Shown: one piece after another, positions 52,544 to 61,316 of the stretch | Numbering within the stretch: the stretch's first letter is position 1 | Layout: the number at the start of each line of letters is the position of its first letter | Translations under genes and position numbers: made by a program | The notes under the pieces: model-generated | Seen by the model: only the letters and a program-made list of their open reading frames with translations | Database searches by the model: none | Told to the model about the DNA's origin: nothing | From: JBAOHV01 sp963714875 | GTDB lineage: Bacteria > Actinomycetota > Acidimicrobiia > Acidimicrobiales > Microtrichaceae | Direction: 5' to 3' | Assembly: GCA_963714875.1 (NCBI GenBank) | Contig: CAVQQI010000002.1 | Coordinates: 62,001 to 126,000 of the forward strand | Length of the DNA stretch: 64,000 bases

Positions 52544-52754
52544 GGACAGATGCTCGCGCGAACCACTGCCTCGGACCGTCACCTCGGGGTGCTGCCGTCG
52601 GCTCGGTCCGTCAGCTCTGTCCGTCAGCTCAGGGCGCTGCCGTCGGCCGTGCGCCCACCCGCAGCCCGCTGAACCAGTGACGGTTGGTGGATCGGGCGGG
52701 TGGCGGCGGGTCGTCGGTTGCCCGGTCTCGGTGTCACACCCGCTCGGTAGGCTG

Positions 52755-52770
52755 TCGAACAGATGTTCGA
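52755..52770 (+). promoter_or_regulatory. LexA (SOS) box overlapping the start of the HNH endonuclease gene
   Basis: TCGAACAGATGTTCGA, a perfect match to the mycobacterial LexA consensus TCGAAC(N4)GTTCGA. The ATG of the HNH gene (52763-52765) lies inside it, so LexA binding would block transcription through the start. Known M. tuberculosis SOS boxes occur near 13E12-family genes, the same protein family. Confidence 0.8.
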
Positions 52771-54385
52771 TACAGAGCCGGCCCCTGAACTGAGCGACAC
52801 CGCCACCCGAGCCCGGGTCCACGCCCGCCTGGGCGACACCGCAGTACGTACCCTCGCCCGACTCGACGTCGACGACCTCACACCGGAGGACCTCCGCGAC
52901 CTCACCCTCGCCCTGGAACAGCTCCGCCGGTTCACCGACGCCGCCGAAGCCCACCTCCTCGCCGAGCTCCACACCCGCCAGAGCACCGAGTTCCGCTCAG
53001 GGCTCGCCACCTCGAAATGGCTCGCCACCCGCGCCGCGTTGCCCGCAGGTGTCGCCCGCCGCCGACTCGCAGTCGCGAACAGGTTGGCCGATCTGCCCGC
53101 GGTCGACGCCGCACTGTCCGACGGGCGCATCGGCATCGACCACGCCGCGGTGTTCACCGACGTCATCAACGACCGCAACCACGACGCCGTCACCTCGATC
53201 CTCGGCGACCTGATCGACGCCGCCGAGGGCACCGTGTTCCCCAAGTGGCGCAACGACGTCACCGCCCTCGCCGCACTGCTCGACCCCGACGGCACCCACG
53301 ACCCCGCAACCGACCTCGCACGCAACCGCCTGTCGATGTCACCAACGAACGAGTTCACACTCGGACGCTTCGAGCTCACCGGTGAACGAGCCCTCACCGT
53401 GCACGACACCCTCCACGCCATCGCCGACGAACTGTTCCACCAACACACCCGCGACCACGAACAGTTCAGCGAACTCCCCGTACCGAACCGGGCCACACTC
53501 CTCGCGCTCGCCCTCGAAGAAGTCTGCCGCCGAGCCCTCGCGGTCGACCGAACCACCACCACCGCGCCACGCGTCGAAGCAACCCTCACCATCCACACCA
53601 ACCAACCCGGCCACCCCTGCAACGACCAGCCCGACCACCGCAGCGGTTCCACCAACGACGACCCCGCCCGGCGGGCGGTGTGGTGGATCCACAACAGCTC
53701 CGGCTCACCACTCCCCGCCGCGACCATCCCCACCTTCCTGTGCGACGCCGTGTTCCGAGCAGCCCTGATCGACAGCCTCGGACTCCCCACCGACCTCGGC
53801 CGCAGCACCCGCACCATCACCCCCACCCAACGCCGAGCGCTCACCATCCGCGACGGCGGCTGCGTCTTCCCCGGCTGCGACCACCCCGCCACATGGACCG
53901 ACGCCCACCACATCACCCACTGGGGCACGACAACGGCCCGACAGATCTCGACAACCTCATCAGCCTCTGCCGACGACACCACCGGGTCGCACACCGCACC
54001 GGCTGGACCGTCACCCTCGACAACACCGGCTGGACCCACTGGACCACCCCCACCGGACACACCACACAAGGCCAACGCCACCACCCACCAACCGAGCCGG
54101 CCCCTGACCACCCACCGGCACGCACACGCGCCAGGTCCACACCGCCTCGTGACCGCCGACCGCAGGTCGGCTCATCGGCGCGCCACCGCTGCAGCTGGAT
54201 CAGTCCTGTGCCGGAACGGACCCAGGCTCAGGAGCGGCGGGCCACCACGATGGTGTCCAGCAGGGTGCCGCGTTGCCCGTCGGGGCCCTCGGCGTCGCGC
54301 TCGATCGAGTCGCAGCGCACGACCGACCACCGGCTGTCGTCCAGGTCCAGGCGCTCGAGGGTCTCCTCGGCGCTGTCGAAGCTGA
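52763..54385 (+). CDS. DUF222/HNH endonuclease (13E12-repeat type), frameshifted in the HNH motif
   Basis: ATG at 52763. Residues 1-330 are the DUF222 domain: DLTPEDLRDLTLALEQLRRF, LAVANRLADLPAVDAAL and LALALEEVCRRALAVD. A C-terminal HNH nuclease starts RDGGCVFPGCDHPATWTDAH then HITHWG. Here the frame breaks near 53936. The expected GPTDLDNLISLCRRHHRVAH is in another frame, and one missing C restores it. That frame stays open to 54468, which would run well into the convergent methyltransferase, so a second shift before about 54107 (a stop in the third frame) is likely. The true end is therefore uncertain; the span given is the frame as read. This family is repeated in many actinobacterial genomes. 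Confidence 0.75.
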   Translation: MFDTEPAPELSDTATRARVHARLGDTAVRTLARLDVDDLTPEDLRDLTLALEQLRRFTDAAEAHLLAELHTRQSTEFRSGLATSKWLATRAALPAGVARRRLAVANRLADLPAVDAALSDGRIGIDHAAVFTDVINDRNHDAVTSILGDLIDAAEGTVFPKWRNDVTALAALLDPDGTHDPATDLARNRLSMSPTNEFTLGRFELTGERALTVHDTLHAIADELFHQHTRDHEQFSELPVPNRATLLALALEEVCRRALAVDRTTTTAPRVEATLTIHTNQPGHPCNDQPDHRSGSTNDDPARRAVWWIHNSSGSPLPAATIPTFLCDAVFRAALIDSLGLPTDLGRSTRTITPTQRRALTIRDGGCVFPGCDHPATWTDAHHITHWGTTTARQISTTSSASADDTTGSHTAPAGPSPSTTPAGPTGPPPPDTPHKANATTHQPSRPLTTHRHAHAPGPHRLVTADRRSAHRRATAAAGSVLCRNGPRLRSGGPPRWCPAGCRVARRGPRRRARSSRSARPTTGCRPGPGARGSPRRCRS

Positions 54386-54872
54386 CGTTCGGATCGTGGT
54401 GCTGCGCCCACGGTGGGAACGCAGCGTGGCTGACCACCAACAGGGTGCCGCCAGGTGCCACGGCGTGAGCGGCGCGCCGCAGGATCTCATGGCGGGCCAA
54501 TTCCACGGGTGAGTGCAGGTACTGCGCGCTGACCAGGTCGAAGGTGCCCGACGGGAAGGTGGCGTCCAGGTCGTGGCGTTCGGTGGTGATGCGGTCGCCG
54601 ATCCCGACCGACGCCGCACGCTCGTCGAGGCGCTGCAGCGCCGTGGCCGAGATGTCGACCGCAGTGACGGTCCAACCGTGCTCGCCCAGCCATATGGCGT
54701 CACCACCCTCGCCGCAGCCCAGGTCGAGTGCGGTGCCCGGCTGCAGCGAACCCGCTTCGGCGGCGAGGATCGCGTTCACCTTGCCGCTCCAGACCTGCGG
54801 GCGCTCGGCGTAACGGGACTCCCAGAACTCCGTAGCCCCGGGCTGGGCAGGCTCATTCAACGCGTCGGTCAT
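54228..54872 (-). CDS. Class I SAM-dependent methyltransferase
   Basis: 214 residues, ATG at 54872. SAM-binding motif ALDLGCGEGGDAIWLGEHG, then AVDISATALQRLDERA and FDLVSAQYLHSPVEL. The N-terminal FWESRYAERPQVWSGKVNA is typical of a small-molecule methyltransferase group related to thiopurine and tellurite resistance enzymes. Substrate unknown. Convergent with the HNH gene, whose frame as sequenced overlaps it. Confidence 0.9.
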   Translation of the reverse strand: MTDALNEPAQPGATEFWESRYAERPQVWSGKVNAILAAEAGSLQPGTALDLGCGEGGDAIWLGEHGWTVTAVDISATALQRLDERAASVGIGDRITTERHDLDATFPSGTFDLVSAQYLHSPVELARHEILRRAAHAVAPGGTLLVVSHAAFPPWAQHHDPNVSFDSAEETLERLDLDDSRWSVVRCDSIERDAEGPDGQRGTLLDTIVVARRS

Positions 54873-55042
54873 CCAATCGACGGTACATGGGAATGATTCC
54901 TGCCAGGTGCAGTGAATGCTCTGCCGTCGGGTCCCGGAGGCTCATGCCGCCACGTCCGCGTGCCGCAGGCAGGTGCAGGGCGCCGTAGCGGTTGTGGGAG
55001 GATGCTGCTGGTCGTCTCGCCGGCGAATCGGCAGACGGTCCC

Positions 55043-55118
55043 GGGCCTCTAGCTCAATTGGTAGAGCGTCGGACTTTTAATCCGCTGGTTGTGGGTTCGA
55101 GTCCCACGGGGCCCACCA
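55043..55118 (+). tRNA. tRNA-Lys (anticodon TTT)
   Basis: 76 bases including an encoded CCA (55116-55118). Acceptor GGGCCTC pairs with GGGGCCC with one G-U. The D arm holds AGCTCAATTGGTAGAGC. The anticodon stem-loop has the seven-base loop CTTTTAA with TTT at its centre, and the T arm is GTGGGTTCGAGTCCCAC. Together these give a canonical cloverleaf reading lysine AAA/AAG. Confidence 0.97.
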
Positions 55119-55137
55119 TCGAACCCGCGCCGGTTCA

Positions 55138-55653
55138 CTACCCGGCCGACTGCACCAGGTTGAGCCGGAAGTTCAGACGCTGCAGCTCGAGCCCGTCGAC
55201 CTGCACCGCGATGCCGAACAGTCCCGGATGCGGGAAGACGATCCCGTCGAACTGCAGCGCGAGCGGGATGACCTGCTCGTCGCCGGCCTGCAGTTCCGGC
55301 GGCCGGCCGACGTTGAACGTCGCACCGATGCGCACCAGGTGCTCCCCCGACGCATCGACCATCGCCGGGTCGGTTCCAGGTCCGGCAGCGCCCAGCGCCA
55401 GGGCACGGCCGTCCTCATCCAGCAACTGCACACCGACCTGATGGTCCTGATTGGTCGACGTGTACGGCACATGGATCAGCAGCCCCACCCCGATCCGACC
55501 ATGGCGCACCGGGAAGGACTGCCCACCGATCTGACTCCAGCCGATGCCGATCGCATGCAGCTTCCCGCCGCTCTCCTGCACCGCGTCGCACAGGAACGCA
55601 TCCACGCGGATCCCGGTCGCCGCCATGTCGTCCCGATCGCCCGCGCCGCTCAT
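55138..55653 (-). CDS. DUF6941-like protein of unknown function
   Basis: 171 residues from ATG at 55653; the longer frame upstream is Arg-rich. The domain runs from about residue 15 to the end: VDAFLCDAVQESGGKLHAIG, then FPVRHGRIGVGLLIHVPYT and the final NFRLNLVQSAG. It resembles small actinobacterial proteins in DUF6941, beta-rich and cytoplasmic, without known function. No signal, membrane segment or catalytic motif. It ends 19 bases from the tRNA on the opposite strand. Confidence 0.75.
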   Translation of the reverse strand: MSGAGDRDDMAATGIRVDAFLCDAVQESGGKLHAIGIGWSQIGGQSFPVRHGRIGVGLLIHVPYTSTNQDHQVGVQLLDEDGRALALGAAGPGTDPAMVDASGEHLVRIGATFNVGRPPELQAGDEQVIPLALQFDGIVFPHPGLFGIAVQVDGLELQRLNFRLNLVQSAG

Positions 55654-55781
55654 CGTGTGGTCCCCTCGATCGTCCTGGCACGACGGTACCGCCCCCGACG
55701 CGCCCCGCCGACGCTGTCTCGCCGACCGCTCGCCGAACGCTCTCACCGACACCCGGAAGCTGTCGCTCCTACGCTCAGCCC

Positions 55782-56608
55782 ATGCACCCCGACGATCCGA
55801 CCGGCCCTGAACCGACCAGTGGCGCACCGGCCGCGAACAACGACACCGGCTTCGTTGCACCGGACCCCGCAGCGGTGATGGACCGGCTCGACATGCCGAT
55901 GGCCGAAGCGATGCGCACCCAACGAGCGGTGCGCCGCCTGCACCTGGAGCCCGTGTCGATGGAGGTGCTGGTGCCGCTGCTCGAGCTGTCGCTCAAGGCC
56001 CCGACGAGCTCCAACACCCAGGACTGGTCCTACATGGTGGTCACCGACCCCGGGCAGAAGGCCCGACTCGCGAAGGTGTACCGACGGCTCTTCAGGGCCT
56101 TCGACCCGTTCGTCGAGCGCGCGGCCCGGAACAACCCCCAGGAGCTGCGCAACATGCGCCCCGGCCAGTGGCAGGCGGAGCACTTCGACGAGCTCCCGGT
56201 GTTCGTCATCCCCTGTTACCGACGCAACCTGAAGCACCACCCGGTCGGTTGGCCCCAGATCTCGGTCGCGTCGTTCTACGGCTCGGTCTTCCCCGCAGTC
56301 CAGAACCTGCTGCTCGCCTGCCGCGCCGCCGGACTGGGAGCCTCGATCCAGACCCTGCCGCTGTGGAACGTCCGCGCCGCTCGGCGCATCCTTGGCCTGC
56401 CCCGCACGGTCAACCCGGTGTGCATCATCCCGATCGGCTGGGCGAAGGGCCGCTACGGGCCGACGACGCGTCGAGCCATCGGCGAGGTCGTCCACGTCGA
56501 CCACTACGGCAACCGACCCTTCCTCGACCCGACTCCTGCAGCGGATCCGGGTGCGGCGCCCGACGCCCGGGCGACGCGCCCGGGGCCGTCACCGATCGCC
56601 AGGGTTGA
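55782..56608 (+). CDS. Nitroreductase-family protein, 3' end probably frameshifted
   Basis: ATG at 55782. After a variable 35-residue leader the FMN-dependent nitroreductase fold is seen: AMRTQRAVRRLHLEPVS, LELSLKAPTSSNTQDWSY, then FPAVQNLLLACRAAGLGASI and VCIIPIGWAKGRYGP. The domain normally ends soon after HVDHYGNRPF. As sequenced the frame has no stop until 58127 and would run through the whole next gene, which is implausible. In another frame a stop at 56606-56608 follows GAVTDRQG, and one missing base near 56580 joins them (275 residues). A palindrome follows 27 bases later. The end is therefore inferred. Confidence 0.75.
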
Positions 56609-56634
56609 ACGACACTCAGCGTCGCGGCGGTGGA

Positions 56635-56658
56635 CGGTACCGGTCGCGACCCGTACCG
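56635..56658. promoter_or_regulatory. 24-base near-perfect palindrome between nitroreductase and CSLREA genes
   Basis: CGGTAC arms at both ends, core GGTCGCGACC, and only one mismatched pair over 24 bases. It can be a terminator for the nitroreductase or an operator for the next gene, whose ATG is 34 bases downstream. No T-run. Confidence 0.5.
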
Positions 56659-56691
56659 TGGGTCCGTCGGCGGACGTCCTGGGGGGACTCA

Positions 56692-58095
56692 ATGCATTCA
56701 CGTTTCTGGAAGATCGCTGCGCTCTCGGCAGTCGTGCTCGTCGCCGGGGTGGCCTGTGCGCCACCGCCGACGCTGAACGACCCACTGGTGGTCACCACCA
56801 CCGCGGACACCTTCGACGGCGTGTGCGATCTGACCGACTGCTCGCTGCGCGACGCGATCGCCGCGTCGAACGCACTCGCACCTGCAGCCGGCATCCCGAA
56901 CCGGATCACCCTGCCCGCCGGCGCCTACACCCTGAGCGTCAGCTCCCCCATCGAGATCCTCAAGCCGCTCATCATCACCGGCGCCAACGCCGAGCTGACC
57001 ACCGTCGATGTGTCCGGCTCCACCGTGCCCGCGCCGGGCGGCGTGTTCGACGCCACCATCGCATTCGTGCTGAACGGCATCGGGTTCACCAGCGCCGACT
57101 CGCCCGCCGCCGACGTGCTCGTCACCTGCGAGGGTCACGTCCCGCGGCCCGTCAGCCTGTTCAACGTGTCCACCACCGGTCTGCTGGCCACGAGCGCCTC
57201 GTGCAACGCAACGCTGGTGAACACCGCCGTCAGCGGGCCGGCCACCGTGCTGACCCCGTTCGCGTTCTCGGCGAGCAGCAGCACGGTGCCGTTCCCCTCG
57301 ACCACCATCACGCCGGTGCGCTTCACCCTGGTGTCGAGCACCGTCACCGGACCGTCGGCGACCGACGGCTCCACGCAGAACGCCACGATCGACATCCAGG
57401 CCCCCGACGGCGTGGTGAACATCCCGGTCAACATCACCGGCAGCCGCTTCGTCGGCGTGGGCATGCAGCTCGGCGGCACCAACCCCGGCGCGGTGACCAC
57501 CAACGCGTTGTCCTCCAGCTTCGGCATGACCGGGCCCGACGGCCCGCTGTCGCTCACCGTCGGCGCCGGGTCGACCGCCAAGTTCGTCAACTCGACCGTC
57601 TACGCCGGCGGCGCAGCGGGCGCACTGCGCGTCGACGGCTCCCTGATCGCCGAGTCCGTGACCGCCACCACCAACGGCCCCGCCATCGCCACCTCCGCAG
57701 GTGGCAGCACCACCGTGCGGCGCTCGGTGCTCAGCTCGGCCTCTGCTGCGACGTGCACCGCACCCATCACCAGCCTCGGGTACAACGTGGTCGTCGGCGC
57801 CTCGTGCGGCACCCCCGCCACGACGGATGTCTCGGTGGCGAACGAAGCAGCGCTGAACCTGGGCACGCTGGACCGCTGGGGCAACCCCACCCCGTCGCTG
57901 CACCGCCTGCCCCTGGCGGGCAGCCCCGTGCTGGACGTGATCCCGCCGGGCCTCCCGCTCGACCTGGACTGCCCGACCGACGCCAACGGTGGTCGCAGCA
58001 TCGACGCCCGCGGCATCCGTCGCCCCCAGGGCACCGGATGCGACATCGGCGCCCTCGAGGTCGAGGTCGAGGTCGTTCCGCCGCCGGCGGGCTGA
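56692..58095 (+). CDS. CSLREA-domain surface lipoprotein
   Basis: 467 residues, ATG at 56692 with GGGGGGA upstream. Signal ends in the lipobox VAGVAC. Residues 33-60 are the CSLREA domain (FDGVCDLTDCSLRDAIAASN), usually at the start of beta-helix surface proteins. The rest is Thr/Ser/Val/Gly-rich with few charges, consistent with a parallel beta-helix. The end (RSIDARGIRRPQGTGCDIGA) is the common closing motif of this group. Four more cysteines may form disulfides. A role in adhesion or surface layer is plausible but unproven. Confidence 0.88.
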   Translation: MHSRFWKIAALSAVVLVAGVACAPPPTLNDPLVVTTTADTFDGVCDLTDCSLRDAIAASNALAPAAGIPNRITLPAGAYTLSVSSPIEILKPLIITGANAELTTVDVSGSTVPAPGGVFDATIAFVLNGIGFTSADSPAADVLVTCEGHVPRPVSLFNVSTTGLLATSASCNATLVNTAVSGPATVLTPFAFSASSSTVPFPSTTITPVRFTLVSSTVTGPSATDGSTQNATIDIQAPDGVVNIPVNITGSRFVGVGMQLGGTNPGAVTTNALSSSFGMTGPDGPLSLTVGAGSTAKFVNSTVYAGGAAGALRVDGSLIAESVTATTNGPAIATSAGGSTTVRRSVLSSASAATCTAPITSLGYNVVVGASCGTPATTDVSVANEAALNLGTLDRWGNPTPSLHRLPLAGSPVLDVIPPGLPLDLDCPTDANGGRSIDARGIRRPQGTGCDIGALEVEVEVVPPPAG

Positions 58096-58098
58096 CGC

Positions 58099-60153
58099 TC
58101 AGCCCGCGCCGGGCAGCTCGAGGGTGATCCGGCATCGGCCGTCACCTTCGTTCCACATGGGGAAGTTCGTCCCCCACAGGTTCGCGAGCAGGCACAGGTG
58201 CCAGCCGTCGGACAGGTCGACCGGACGGTCGTCCCACTCCAACAGCCGGGGTGCGCCCGGGGCGACCAGGCCCACGTCGATCAGTTCGATCCGCACTCCG
58301 TCGCAGTGGGTCAGCTGCTCAGCCACATGCAGGTGGGCCCCGCCGCCAGCAACGACCTCGAACGGCGAGACCGCTTCGCCCAGCTTGGTCATCGTCCATC
58401 CGGCCGGGTCCAGCCCGAGCGGGGCGACCCGCCACCACATCGCGGTCGGCCACCGGGCGGCGCGCAGGCCGAACCAGCACAGCTCGATCAGCAACCGGTC
58501 GGAGGCGTCGACGTCGCAGCGCAGCGTGGTGCGCCACAGCTCCGGGGTGGAGATCGGGTCGGACGCCGTCGCGTCGATGCGCTGATCGATGACCACCACC
58601 GGACCAGTTCCGTCGCTTCCCGACCAGGCGCCCACCAGCTCGGGTGACCACCACTGGGATCGAGCAGCGGTGCGCTCCAGCCCGGGTTTGGTGTTGTCCC
58701 ACCGGGCCCACCACTCATCGGGCGGTGTGGTCGACGCGTTGTAGGTGCGGTACCAGCGCTCGTAGTCCGCAGCGTCGAAGGTGCGCTGGCCGACCTGCAG
58801 CAGCGGCGCCGCGACGCTCGCCCACCGGCGACCGTCCTCGCCGCTGAACCCGACCACCGCGCCCGACGCGTCGACCTGCACCTGCCACGGCCCCAGCGAC
58901 ACCGGCTCGCCCGGCGTGACCGCGGTCAGATGGTCGACCGGGGTCCGCTCCGGTGTGGTGGCATCCAGTGCAGCAGTGGCCTCGGCAGCCCGGCCCGGGT
59001 GACCCGCCCTGGCCAGCTCGTCGACGAACTCCTGGAGGTGGTGGCGCTGTTCGTGCCAACTGGACTCGAAGCGCTGCGTCGTCGGATCGCTGCGGACCGA
59101 TGCGAGCTCCTCGACGCTCCAGTGCTCGGTGTCGGGCCAGTGCGACTTCTGGTCCATGCCCCAGGTGTGCTCGGCCACCAGCAGCAACCGGGTCGACGCC
59201 CGCCGCAGTCCGGGGTCGTCCGCGTCGATGCGGCCCTGATCGATCCACTGTCGACGGGCGCGGCTGAGCGCCCGGAACCCAGCGGTCAGCTGCGGGTCGG
59301 AGCCGGTGCCGTGGATCCAGGAATCACCGATCTCCTCGGTGAGCACCGGCAGGTCGGCCGCCGCCGCGGCCATGACCTCGGCGACGTCGTCCAGCGTGGC
59401 CGCACGCACCTCGGCGCCGGGGAAGCGTCGCGCGAGAGCCTCGAAGGTCGCGGTCACCTCACCGGCGCGGCGCGGGCCGAGGTTGTCGCCGGTGAGGTCG
59501 ACCGACACCGCGACGTCGGTGCCCGCCACGACCTGTACGTCGCCGTACCCACCCGGCTGGTACATCACCGAGATCTCCGGGGCGACCCCCGACCGACCCG
59601 GCGCTGCGGTGTCACGCCAACGGAACTGCAGTGGCACCCGCGGGGGTGCCGCCACCGGGTTGACCCCGACGTGCAACAGGTCCACCCCTGCATCGGCCAG
59701 CAGCGACACCAGACCCCTGGTGTGCCCCGGGACGTCGGTCATCTTGGCGGCACGGGTGTGGCGCCCGTAGCGCCGGTCGAGCGCCGCCGACAACGACAGA
59801 CCGTGCTCGAGCAGGGACCGATCGGCGTACTCGGTGTGGGTCGTGAACGGCAGCGCGTGCCAGCACAGGTCGCCCTGCTCGATGGCGGAGTCGAACCGCC
59901 GGAGCTGCAGAGCGTCGGCCGCGTCGAGCGCCTCGGTCAGGATCCAGGACCCGGTCGTCCATCGCAGGCGCGCCGGCCCGCCTCGTGCACGCAACTCCTC
60001 CGCGACCTCGAGTGCACGGGGGAAGAAGTCGTCCAGATAGCGGCGCCGAACCGCTGTGGCCAGATCGGTGAAGCCGACGTCGAGGTGGGTCTTCGAGATG
60101 TGCAGCACCCGACGGACCCCGGTGTCGTTCATCCCGCCGGAGCCCTCGCTCAT
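58099..60153 (-). CDS. GH38-like glycoside hydrolase (DUF5054 type)
   Basis: 684 residues from ATG at 60153. The N-terminal domain has LHISKTHLDVGFTDLATAV, where His and Asp match the zinc site and catalytic region of family-38 alpha-mannosidases, then MTDVPGHTRGLVSLLADAG. The central helical region has WGMDQKSHWPDTEHW, and a beta C-terminal domain follows. There is no signal peptide, so it acts inside the cell. The substrate is unknown. Its start overlaps the stop of the MauE-like gene by ATGA. Convergent with the CSLREA gene, ending three bases from it. Confidence 0.82.
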   Translation of the reverse strand: MSEGSGGMNDTGVRRVLHISKTHLDVGFTDLATAVRRRYLDDFFPRALEVAEELRARGGPARLRWTTGSWILTEALDAADALQLRRFDSAIEQGDLCWHALPFTTHTEYADRSLLEHGLSLSAALDRRYGRHTRAAKMTDVPGHTRGLVSLLADAGVDLLHVGVNPVAAPPRVPLQFRWRDTAAPGRSGVAPEISVMYQPGGYGDVQVVAGTDVAVSVDLTGDNLGPRRAGEVTATFEALARRFPGAEVRAATLDDVAEVMAAAAADLPVLTEEIGDSWIHGTGSDPQLTAGFRALSRARRQWIDQGRIDADDPGLRRASTRLLLVAEHTWGMDQKSHWPDTEHWSVEELASVRSDPTTQRFESSWHEQRHHLQEFVDELARAGHPGRAAEATAALDATTPERTPVDHLTAVTPGEPVSLGPWQVQVDASGAVVGFSGEDGRRWASVAAPLLQVGQRTFDAADYERWYRTYNASTTPPDEWWARWDNTKPGLERTAARSQWWSPELVGAWSGSDGTGPVVVIDQRIDATASDPISTPELWRTTLRCDVDASDRLLIELCWFGLRAARWPTAMWWRVAPLGLDPAGWTMTKLGEAVSPFEVVAGGGAHLHVAEQLTHCDGVRIELIDVGLVAPGAPRLLEWDDRPVDLSDGWHLCLLANLWGTNFPMWNEGDGRCRITLELPGAG

Positions 60154-60663
60154 CTGGTGTCCACCACGATGATCCCGGCCGCCACGGCCAGCACCCCGGC
60201 CACCACCGCGATCGCGGTCCCGGTCGCCAGTCCATCGAGACCGTCCGCGAGGGCCTCCGCGCCGCGCAGTCGCAGCAGCACCGCACACCACCGCGGAGCC
60301 GGCGTTGAGTGCCGCATGGGTCAGGGTCGGGGTGCCCGAACGGGCACCGAAGCAACCGCACGAGGACAACCCTCGGCTCCGGGCGACGAGCACCACCACG
60401 CTGAACAGGGCGAACGCCACTGCCGCGAGCCACCCCAGCAGCGGTCCGCCGATGACCAGGGCGTTCAGTCCGATGCCGATCTCGACCAGCCCGACGACGA
60501 CCGCCGCCCAGCGGCCCGACGGGTCGAGCGACTCACCTCGTCGCGGGAGCACACCGAAGGATTCGAGTGCGCTGGCGAACGCGTCGGGTTCGGCCACCTT
60601 GGTCGCACCGGAGGCCACCAGCACCAGGCAGACCGCCCAGAACGCGGCATCCAGCATCAGCAC
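60150..60663 (-). CDS. MauE/DoxX-like membrane protein, one probable base insertion
   Basis: GTG at 60663 (ATG at 60657 is equally possible). Four hydrophobic segments; the motif SSCGCFGARSGTPTLTHAAL is that of MauE-type proteins, which handle disulfide formation or redox partners. The frame as read does not stop but runs into the hydrolase as one 854-residue frame with a Gly/Arg-rich middle, which is not natural. Near 60282 the proper frame shifts by one and continues LLRLRGAEALADGLDG to VAAGIIVVDTR, ending at 60150 over the next start. The corrected length is 170. The CGCFG cysteines suggest redox chemistry at the membrane. Confidence 0.8.
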
Positions 60664-60791
60664 GGCGTCAGCGTACCGATCACCACCCCGGGGCTAGGGT
60701 TCCTGCCCGTTGCCACGAGGGCGCGGGCGTCGGACACTTCCTCACCGACGTGTCAACGCATCGGCGTCCTCGGGCGTTGAGAGGGGGTGTG

Positions 60792-61316
60792 GTGCCAAGC
60801 AGCCAGGGCGATGACGAATTCCGTGAGTTCTACGAGCGACTGCAGCCGCGGGCGACGAGCGTCGCACGCCGCCTCATCGGCTCCGGCGCCGTCGCCGAGG
60901 ACCTCGCCGCTGAAGGTTTCGCCCGTGCCTACGCACGCTGGTCCACGGTTCGGACCCACCCCAACCCCGACGCCTGGCTGCTGCGGGTGGTCGGCAACCT
61001 GGCGGTCGACCACGTCCGCCACGAAGCCCGACGCCCCGTGCTGCGGGACGACGGCGGCCGCCCCGACGGCGCCGGCGAGGCGGCGACCCTGCGGGTCGAT
61101 CTGGCCAGAGCACTCAAGCGGCTGTCGGGTCGCCAGCAGGAGGTCGTCGTGATGCGCTACCTGATCGACCTGACCGAGGAGGACGTCGCGGTGTCACTCG
61201 GCATGAGCACCGGGTCGGTCAAGACCCACCTGCACCGGGCCACGACGAAGCTGCGCTCCGACCTCGGGGTCGAGGAACTCCCGGTCGGTGCACCGGATGG
61301 AGGCTCCGATGTCTGA
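60792..61316 (+). CDS. ECF-family RNA polymerase sigma factor
   Basis: 174 residues, GTG at 60792 (60789 also possible) after AGAGGGGG. Region 2 is EFYERLQPRATSVARRLIGS and VAEDLAAEGFARAYARW; region 4 is LSGRQQEVVVMRYLIDLTEE and DVAVSLGMSTGSVKTHLHRA, the helix-turn-helix. This layout is a SigE/SigM-type extracytoplasmic-function factor. It overlaps the gene for a membrane protein by eight bases, the usual place for an anti-sigma factor. Confidence 0.92.
   Translation: MPSSQGDDEFREFYERLQPRATSVARRLIGSGAVAEDLAAEGFARAYARWSTVRTHPNPDAWLLRVVGNLAVDHVRHEARRPVLRDDGGRPDGAGEAATLRVDLARALKRLSGRQQEVVVMRYLIDLTEEDVAVSLGMSTGSVKTHLHRATTKLRSDLGVEELPVGAPDGGSDV

Noticed and set aside
46600..52600. A prophage or full contractile injection system around the sheath homologue
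   Set aside because: No tube, baseplate, spike, tape-measure, ATPase, integrase or capsid gene is present. Neighbours are a PAP2 phosphatase, a lipoprotein and an ABC exporter.
55782..58127. A 781-residue frame joining nitroreductase to a long Arg-rich tail
   Set aside because: The tail reads the CSLREA lipoprotein gene out of frame. A lost stop through one missing base near 56580 is far likelier than a fusion.
58099..60663. A single 854-residue MauE-GH38 fusion
   Set aside because: The junction is Gly/Arg-rich nonsense. The proper end of the MauE-like protein is in another frame and stops over the hydrolase start.
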